Part shown: piece by piece, positions 58,127-64,000 of the stretch
Layout: every line of letters begins with the position of its first letter
Numbering within the stretch: position 1 is the stretch's first letter
Source: Colwellia sp. PAMC 21821
GTDB taxonomy: Bacteria; Pseudomonadota; Gammaproteobacteria; Enterobacterales; Alteromonadaceae
Direction: 5' to 3'
Assembly (NCBI RefSeq): GCF_002077175.1
Contig: NZ_CP014943.1
Span: forward strand, 372,001-436,000
DNA length: 64,000 nt
Program-made: the position numbers and the translations under genes
The notes under the pieces: generated by a model
Told to the model about the DNA's origin: nothing
The model's database searches: none
What the model saw: only the letters and a program-made list of their open reading frames with translations

Positions 58127-60406
58127 ATGTCAAAACCTACAAAAACATCTCCTGCATATTCTTCACCCGCTGGCGGTTGGGGAGCACTGAAAAGCTCGGC
58201 TAAACATTTGATTAAAAGTGAAAATGCCGCTAAAAACGTTAAAGCGTTATTACGCGCCAACCAACCAGGCGGCTTTGACTGCCCAGGCTGTGCATGGGGT
58301 GATTCAGCAGACGCAGGTAAAGTTGATTTTTGTGAAAATGGCGTAAAAGCAATCGCATGGGAAGCGACAAGCAAAAGGGTTGACGTTGAATTCTTTCAAC
58401 AACACTCGATCACCGAGTTAAAACAATGGGATGATCATTCCCTAGAAAAAAGTGGCCGTTTAACTCAGCCGATGTTTTTTGATGGCAAAAGTGACCATTA
58501 TCAAGCTATAAGCTGGGACGATGCCTTTAACGTTATCGCTGATAATCTTCAAAACCTTGCATCACCAGATGAGGCGCTACTGTATACCTCAGGCCGAGCG
58601 AGCAATGAGGCGGCTTATTTGTATCAATTATTTGGCCGCGTGTTAGGCACCAATAATTTCCCTGATTGTTCCAATATGTGCCATGAAGCTTCAGGCATAG
58701 GCATGGCCAGCAGCTTAGGAACAGGCAAAGGCACAGTGACCATGGAAGATTTCGACGAAGCTGACGCTATTTTCGTCTTTGGCCAAAACCCCGGCACTAA
58801 TCACCCACGTATGTTGGGTACATTACGAAAAGCCAGTAAACGCGGCGCAACTATTGTCAGTATTAACAATCTGCAAGAGCGTGGCTTACAGAAATTCTTA
58901 GATCCACAAAGTCCCAAAGAAATGATCCTTTTCACTGGCACCAATATTAGCCAATATTACTTTACCCCACGATTGGGTGGCGACATGGCCATTTTGCGTG
59001 GTGTCGCCAAGTCATTATTCGAACGATTTAAACAAGATAAAACCGTACTTGATAGCGACTTTATTGCAGAACATTGCCATGGTATTGAGGCATATCAAAG
59101 CAGTGTTGAAGCCACATCATGGGAAAAAATAATCAGCCAATGCGGACTGAGCCGACAAGACATAGAACAAATTACCGACATTTATGCCAGCAACAAAAAA
59201 GTCATTTTCACGTGGGCTATGGGTATTACCCAACACAAGCATTCGGTTGCCACCATTCAAGAATTGGTAAATGTGTTACTGCTCAGAGGTAATATCGGTA
59301 AACCCGGCGCGGGCGCTTGTCCTGTTCGCGGCCATTCTAATGTTCAAGGCAATCGCACGGTAGGGATTAACGAAAAACCGTCAATGGAATTTCTTGATGC
59401 CTTAGATAGTCACTATGCTTTTACAACGCCACGTAATCATGGCCTAAATACGGTTGAATCAATACACGCTATGTTGTCAGGCAAAGCCAAAGTGTTTATC
59501 GCCCTAGGCGGTAACTTTGCCGCTGCAACACCCGACACAGCGCGAGCTTATCAAGCCTTACAGCAATGTGACCTAACCGTGCAAATTAGCACTAAACTCA
59601 ATCGCAGCCATGTAATTACGGGTAAACAGGCAATAATTTTTCCTTGCTTAGGCCGTACTGAAATTGACAGCCAATCCAGTGGAGAACAATGCATTACCGT
59701 AGAAGACTCTATGAGTATGGTGCATAGCTCAACGGGCCAAAATGAGCCAGCATCACCGCATTTACGTTCAGAAACTGCCATTGTTGCCGGCATAGCTAAA
59801 GCTTCAGTGGGTGAGCAGATTGTTAATTGGACTAACCTAAAGAACGACTATGGTTTAATACGAGAAGATATTAGCAAAGTACTGCCAGAATTTTTTGATT
59901 ACAACCAACGTATAAAAATTGGCAGAGGTTTTCATTTAGAAAATAAAGCGGCGCAGCGCCAATGGAAAACAAAAGCGTTAAAAGCCACCTTTTCAAATAC
60001 CCTACTACCAGAAAAGTTGGCCCACGAAGTGGCTAAAGAGTTTACCGACAAGCCTATTTTAACTTTACAAACGCTACGTTCACATGACCAATACAACACC
60101 TCAATTTACGGTATGGACGATCGCTACCGCGGTATATATGGCGAACGTCGTGTAGTATTTGTCAACGCTGATGACATGGCGAAACAGCAATTAAACAATG
60201 GTGACAAAGTTAAAATCACCACTGTATCAAACGACAATATAGTGCGTTCGATCACCGACTTTAAAGTGGTTGAATATACTATTCCTGCCGGCTGTGTAGC
60301 GGCCTATTATCCAGAAACTAATCCGCTTGTGCCGTTAGAAAGTACCGCTGATAATTGCGGTACACCGACTTATAAATCAATCGCAGTTTCTATCGAGAAA
60401 GTATAG
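58127..60406 (+). CDS. FdhF/YdeP family molybdopterin oxidoreductase
   Basis: Cytosolic molybdenum (bis-MGD) enzyme of 759 aa related to formate dehydrogenase H. The N-terminal cluster site is CPGCAWGDSA ... FCENGVKA (about residues 49-70), typical of YdeP. Later blocks include LFGRVLGTNNFPDCSNMCHE, FGQNPGTNHPRML, WAMGITQHKHSV, LLRGNIGKPGAGACPVRGHS and, at the C-terminus, the molydopterin-binding LQTLRSHDQYNTSIYGMDDR. In E. coli YdeP is linked to acid resistance; the reaction is unknown. No fdhD or electron-transfer partner is adjacent. Confidence 0.9.
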   Translation: MSKPTKTSPAYSSPAGGWGALKSSAKHLIKSENAAKNVKALLRANQPGGFDCPGCAWGDSADAGKVDFCENGVKAIAWEATSKRVDVEFFQQHSITELKQWDDHSLEKSGRLTQPMFFDGKSDHYQAISWDDAFNVIADNLQNLASPDEALLYTSGRASNEAAYLYQLFGRVLGTNNFPDCSNMCHEASGIGMASSLGTGKGTVTMEDFDEADAIFVFGQNPGTNHPRMLGTLRKASKRGATIVSINNLQERGLQKFLDPQSPKEMILFTGTNISQYYFTPRLGGDMAILRGVAKSLFERFKQDKTVLDSDFIAEHCHGIEAYQSSVEATSWEKIISQCGLSRQDIEQITDIYASNKKVIFTWAMGITQHKHSVATIQELVNVLLLRGNIGKPGAGACPVRGHSNVQGNRTVGINEKPSMEFLDALDSHYAFTTPRNHGLNTVESIHAMLSGKAKVFIALGGNFAAATPDTARAYQALQQCDLTVQISTKLNRSHVITGKQAIIFPCLGRTEIDSQSSGEQCITVEDSMSMVHSSTGQNEPASPHLRSETAIVAGIAKASVGEQIVNWTNLKNDYGLIREDISKVLPEFFDYNQRIKIGRGFHLENKAAQRQWKTKALKATFSNTLLPEKLAHEVAKEFTDKPILTLQTLRSHDQYNTSIYGMDDRYRGIYGERRVVFVNADDMAKQQLNNGDKVKITTVSNDNIVRSITDFKVVEYTIPAGCVAAYYPETNPLVPLESTADNCGTPTYKSIAVSIEKV

Positions 60407-60612
60407 TACTTAGCAAGCGTTATATCAGAGTGTGCCTAATATAGGCGCACTTGTACTTTCCGAAGATGATGCATTGAATAGTTAACATACCCACTTAATC
60501 TGCATTAAACGTCAAACAAGTCTGCCTTTGAAAATAATCGATAGTTTCCAACATGAATATTCCTATAATGTATATTCCTATAATTCAAGCTATAAAAATG
60601 ATACCTAACCAA

Positions 60613-61440
60613 TTAACCTTTCGCGAGAAAATAGTCCAACCAACGCGTTGGCAATAATCGCTTCAACACGGCAAAGAGTTTAGTCGGAGTCGTTATACGG
60701 TAGCGCAATTTTGGCCGCTTACTTTCTAAAGCATGAATCAAAGCTTGGGTAACAGCGAGTGGCTCTAAGGTAAAAGGCGCATTCGATTTCTCACTGGTTA
60801 AACGTGAAATTTGTTGTTGGTATTGTACTTTATGATCGCTAGCTTCAATATCGATATGGGCTTTAATCGCCGCTAAAGCGTTGGCTCTAAATTGTGTATT
60901 TATTGGCCCCGGCTCTAATAAAATCACCGTAATATTAGCGTCTTTTAATTCTAACCTTAAGGTATCGGTTAAACCTTCAATGGCATATTTTGAGGCATTG
61001 TAAGCGCCGCGATACGCCATAGAAACAAAACCTAACACTGAACTACATTGGATAATGCGGCCATGGCCTTGACGTTTCATCACCGGAATTATTTGCTTGG
61101 TAAGTTCGTGCCAACCAAAAACATTGGTTTCAAACTGCTCTCGCAGAGCCTGGGTAGGTAAGTCTTCCAACGCCCCCGGTTGACCATAAGCGCCGTTATT
61201 ATAAAGGTAATCTAAACGTCCACCTGTTTGCTCCATTACTTGAGTAACAGCTTGGGAAATACTTTCAGGTTTAGTGAGATCTAACCGATACGCGGTTAAA
61301 CCTCTGGCTTGCAAGTCGGCAACATCTTGTGCTTTTCGCGCCGTAGCAAATACTTGATAACCGCGCGCAGAAAGTGTTAAAGCCGCATGTAAACCAATGC
61401 CGCTTGAGCAGCCGGTAATTAAAATAGATTTTATTGACAT
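60613..61440 (-). CDS. SDR family oxidoreductase
   Basis: Short-chain dehydrogenase of 275 aa. The NAD(P)-binding TGCSSGIGLHAALTL (about residues 9-23), the NNG of YNNGAYGQ, the catalytic YNASKYAIE (Tyr and Lys) with Ser in QCSSVLGFVSM, and the substrate loop after LEPGPINTQF are all present. The classical SDR length is about 250; the extra C-terminal 25 residues are basic and hydrophobic. It resembles the 17beta-HSD-like or DltE-type SDRs; the substrate cannot be named. It stands alone. Confidence 0.88.
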   Translation of the reverse strand: MSIKSILITGCSSGIGLHAALTLSARGYQVFATARKAQDVADLQARGLTAYRLDLTKPESISQAVTQVMEQTGGRLDYLYNNGAYGQPGALEDLPTQALREQFETNVFGWHELTKQIIPVMKRQGHGRIIQCSSVLGFVSMAYRGAYNASKYAIEGLTDTLRLELKDANITVILLEPGPINTQFRANALAAIKAHIDIEASDHKVQYQQQISRLTSEKSNAPFTLEPLAVTQALIHALESKRPKLRYRITTPTKLFAVLKRLLPTRWLDYFLAKG

Positions 61441-61866
61441 AAAGTAGTGACACGCATTAATAACGGATAAACAATAGCTTACTTGAATAAGTTAGTCATT
61501 AGTACGAATAAAGTACATGAAAATATTAGTTAAATATCATAGTGACGTAATTTCATCTTTCGATAGCTCTCTTGACCTTACCAGACAGATAGCGATGACA
61601 AACCAAAACCATAATAAATGACTTAATCGATCTATAAATTTAGACATACATCTACATCTACATCTACATAATAGCGTGATTGTATAATATTCATTTAAAG
61701 TCAAGGTTAAAGCTTTAGTGTATTTAAAGCACTATTGATATTTTCGGCAAGATAATTTAAATAACCCAAAACAAGTAGCCAACTAAAAAAGCTTTTTTGA
61801 TTACAACAAAACACAATGCTAATGTTAGAATCAACCGCTATATTAGTACTTTAGGTGAAGTTAAAT
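61441..61866. other. Divergent intergenic region before xylB
   Basis: AT-rich divergent spacer carrying both promoters. It contains a 6-bp microsatellite (ACATCT repeated 3.5 times at about 61648-61669). No RNA gene or operator was recognised. Confidence 0.4.
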
Positions 61867-63324
61867 ATGTATTTGGGAATTGATTTAGGCACATCAGGTG
61901 TCAAGGTGATTATTTTAGATTGCCATGACACGTTGTTAGCACAAGCGAGTTGTAGCTTAACGGTGTCTCGCCCTCATCCACTATGGGCTGAGCAAAACCC
62001 ACAAGATTGGTGGCAAGCAACATGTGATGCCGTTCAACAGCTCAAACTAGCGCATCCTGCGTTATTAGCCTCAGTAAAAGCAGTGGGTTTATCAGGACAA
62101 ATGCATGGTGCAACTTTACTCGATGCCGATAATAAAGTGATCAGGCCTGCTATTTTATGGAACGATGGTCGAAGTGAAGAACAATGTAAAACCCTTGAAG
62201 CAGCAGAGCCTAACAGCCGTAAAATTACCGGTAATATTGCGATGCCCGGTTTTACAGCCCCGAAGCTTTTGTGGGTGAAGGAAAACGAACCGGAAAACTT
62301 CTCTAAAATTGCAAAAGTGTTATTACCCAAAGATTATGTGCGCTTTTTAATGACTGGTGACTTTGCATCAGACATGTCTGATAGCTCTGGCACCTTATGG
62401 CTAGACGTTGCTAATCGCTGCTGGTCAACCCCGATGTTAGCGGCAACCTATTTAACCCAGGCACATATGCCTCTCCTTTATGAAGGAACAGAAGTTACCG
62501 GTAACCTTTTGCTTAGCGTAGCCAAAGCTTGGGGGCTCGATGAAGTACCTGTTGTTGCTGGTGCGGGTGATAATGCAGCAGGAGCGGCAGGCATTGGTGT
62601 TATAAAACCGAACCAAGCTTTTCTATCGCTTGGTACTTCGGGGGTTTACTTTGTAGCAAATGATCAGTATCAGTCCAATCCTGACAATGCAGTTCATACT
62701 TTTTGTCATTGCATAGAAAATACTTGGCATCAAATGTCGGTGATATTAAGCGCCGCTAGTTGCCTATCTTGGGTCACTCGCTTAACTGGTTTTGAAAATG
62801 AACTAGCGTTATTAAATGAGATTGAGCAATGCGACTTTACTCAACCCTGTAGTGTGCTTTTCTTGCCCTACTTATCTGGTGAACGTACACCACATAACAA
62901 CCCTTCGGCAAAAGGCCTATTTTTCGGCTTAGATCACAATTCAAACGCAGCCACGCTTGGTCGTTCTGTTTTAGAAGGTGTGGCTTTTGCTTTTGCAGAT
63001 GGACAGCAAGCACTTTTAAATTCAGGCAGCTTAATCGACGAAGTCTCCGTGATAGGCGGCGGCTCAAAAAGCCCATTATGGGGTAAAATTTTAGCCAGTG
63101 TACTTAACAGGCCTTTGACTTACAGAGAAGGTGGCGAAGTTGGTCCTGCTTTTGGCGCAGCCAGGTTAGCACGAATAGGGGTTGAAAAATCATTACCAGC
63201 CAGTGTATGTAAAAGCGGTAAGGTCAAGTTGATCATTGAACCCGATACCGAAATGCAAAAGTATTACAGCGTGCAATACAAAAAGTACCAAGAAATATAT
63301 GAAAGTATTAAAAAACACTTTTAA
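61867..63324 (+). CDS. xylB: Xylulokinase
   Basis: FGGY-family kinase phosphorylating D-xylulose to xylulose 5-phosphate. Length is 485 aa from ATG 61867, which has AGGTGA upstream (a GTG four codons earlier is less likely). Landmarks are MYLGIDLGTSGVKVI, SGQMHGATLLD, ILWNDGRSEEQC, the catalytic Asp in GAGDNAAGAAGIG and the C-terminal IGGGSKSPLWGKILASVLNR. E. coli XylB is 484 aa. No xylA, xylR or xylose transporter lies within the window, which makes its pathway context incomplete. Confidence 0.92.
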   Translation: MYLGIDLGTSGVKVIILDCHDTLLAQASCSLTVSRPHPLWAEQNPQDWWQATCDAVQQLKLAHPALLASVKAVGLSGQMHGATLLDADNKVIRPAILWNDGRSEEQCKTLEAAEPNSRKITGNIAMPGFTAPKLLWVKENEPENFSKIAKVLLPKDYVRFLMTGDFASDMSDSSGTLWLDVANRCWSTPMLAATYLTQAHMPLLYEGTEVTGNLLLSVAKAWGLDEVPVVAGAGDNAAGAAGIGVIKPNQAFLSLGTSGVYFVANDQYQSNPDNAVHTFCHCIENTWHQMSVILSAASCLSWVTRLTGFENELALLNEIEQCDFTQPCSVLFLPYLSGERTPHNNPSAKGLFFGLDHNSNAATLGRSVLEGVAFAFADGQQALLNSGSLIDEVSVIGGGSKSPLWGKILASVLNRPLTYREGGEVGPAFGAARLARIGVEKSLPASVCKSGKVKLIIEPDTEMQKYYSVQYKKYQEIYESIKKHF

Positions 63325-63361
63325 TAAGCCCAGATAACTTGATTATGCTAGAACGGCTAAT

Positions 63362-63838
63362 TCATGATGAAAACTTATTGTCACTAATAACCACAGTGCC
63401 AGCCATTTTGTCATGCCAGCCCTGCTTTTTGTTGTCCCAAGCAATCCAAAAAAAACCTAAACCTAATGCAAGTATTGAAACATAGTAGCCCAAATAACGA
63501 ATAACACATTGCTTGGCACTTGGTTTTTTACCGGTTTTTTCATCAACGATTTTTGCCGACACTGCCATTTTACCTGGCGTTGCTGATTTATAAATCCAGA
63601 ATAAAATAACCGCGATTATAGGTAATAAGTAAGTGATTATAAAATCAGTCCAGCCTTGAACCGAACCATCAGAGTCGAAATACTCAGCACCATAAATTAA
63701 ATATAAAAATGGGTATGTCAGCAATATTACACAGATTGAATCAATGACACTTGCGCCTAATCTCGGCCAAAAACCGACATATTGAACAGTTTTAATATCC
63801 ACCGCTAGCTCCGACTCTGTCATATCAGGTTCTGTCAT
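63362..63838 (-). CDS. RDD family membrane protein
   Basis: 158 aa with three to four probable membrane helices. The RDD signature Arg-Asp-Asp position appears as FWPRLGASVIDSICVILL near the N-terminus, and the C-terminal end shows GFFWIAWDNKKQGWHDKMAG, both characteristic. Members are of unknown or ion-transport-related function. The start may be ATG 63838 or the Met five codons further. It is convergent with xylB, 37 bp away; the rest of the window to 64000 shows no gene. Confidence 0.85.
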   Translation of the reverse strand: MTEPDMTESELAVDIKTVQYVGFWPRLGASVIDSICVILLTYPFLYLIYGAEYFDSDGSVQGWTDFIITYLLPIIAVILFWIYKSATPGKMAVSAKIVDEKTGKKPSAKQCVIRYLGYYVSILALGLGFFWIAWDNKKQGWHDKMAGTVVISDNKFSS

Positions 63839-64000
63839 TTTATTGCCTTTATTACTTAAATATTTATATGCGTAAGTTAAGTTGTAAAGCTGTATTAAGC
63901 CTAATGACTATTGGCAAAAGTACGATTTACAACTTAGTGCTAAGCAATGAAGTGGCGAGTATTAATATTAATTTCTTATTCAATGAACTCTGTAGCAATA

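Overview
The window looks like chromosomal DNA of an AT-rich marine gammaproteobacterium of the Alteromonadales, most likely Colwellia, Thalassotalea or a close relative. This is inferred from gene content and gene order: divergent ybbA/tesA, dcd-apbC next to divergent metG, rcsF-trmO, sbcDC, two chemoreceptors, a Gram-negative porin and a BCCT carrier. No rRNA genes, CRISPR array or prophage were seen.

Layout. 1-2941: ybbA (cut by the left edge), tesA and a Kef-type antiporter. 2942-4180: a satellite of 223-bp tandem units. 4271-5336: a minus-strand tRNA operon (one Ala-GGC, four identical Glu-UUC) with a near-consensus promoter and a terminator. 5623-10845: housekeeping block yvcK, dcd, apbC, metG. 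11003-19797: a carrier fused to a solute-binding domain, rcsF-trmO, an EamA transporter frameshifted in a G-run, an amidohydrolase, slyD, another EamA transporter, an MBL hydrolase and a 55-aa ORF. 20626-28643: PLP desulfhydrase-like enzyme, periplasmic binding protein, sbcDC, VOC protein. 28650-40146: two chemoreceptors, DUF2780 and VF530 proteins, a secreted hydrolase with an exported partner, thioesterase and porin, separated by three repeat arrays (about 112 bp, 7 bp and 12 bp periods). 40145-48270: TauE exporter, MFS carrier, and a catabolic operon (ALDH, M19-like protein, BCCT carrier, RidA) divergent from a LysR regulator. 48831-54788: an accessory stretch of small genes, two copies of a 258-bp MITE, and an IS110/IS1111 element inserted in one of them. 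55158-60406: an uncharacterised 569-aa protein, DUF3726 and a YdeP-type molybdopterin oxidoreductase. 60613-63838: SDR, xylulokinase, RDD protein.

Most notable signals. (1) The IS1111-like element carries, downstream of its transposase, a region that folds on paper like a target-binding loop of a bridge RNA (seekRNA). One guide arm matches 10 nt of the target flank and the other matches 7 nt across the insertion junction; the intact MITE copy 3.3 kb away shows the empty site. (2) The 55-60 kb cluster pairs two uncharacterised families with a molybdenum enzyme. (3) The 43-47 kb operon pairs a betaine-type carrier with an M19 homologue that has lost its N-terminal metal ligands. (4) A glutamate/dicarboxylate-type carrier is fused to a periplasmic binding domain and lacks the usual cation-site motifs. 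(5) Four unrelated tandem repeat families lie in intergenic DNA.

All calls come from reading translated sequence and nucleotide patterns; no database search or folding program was run.
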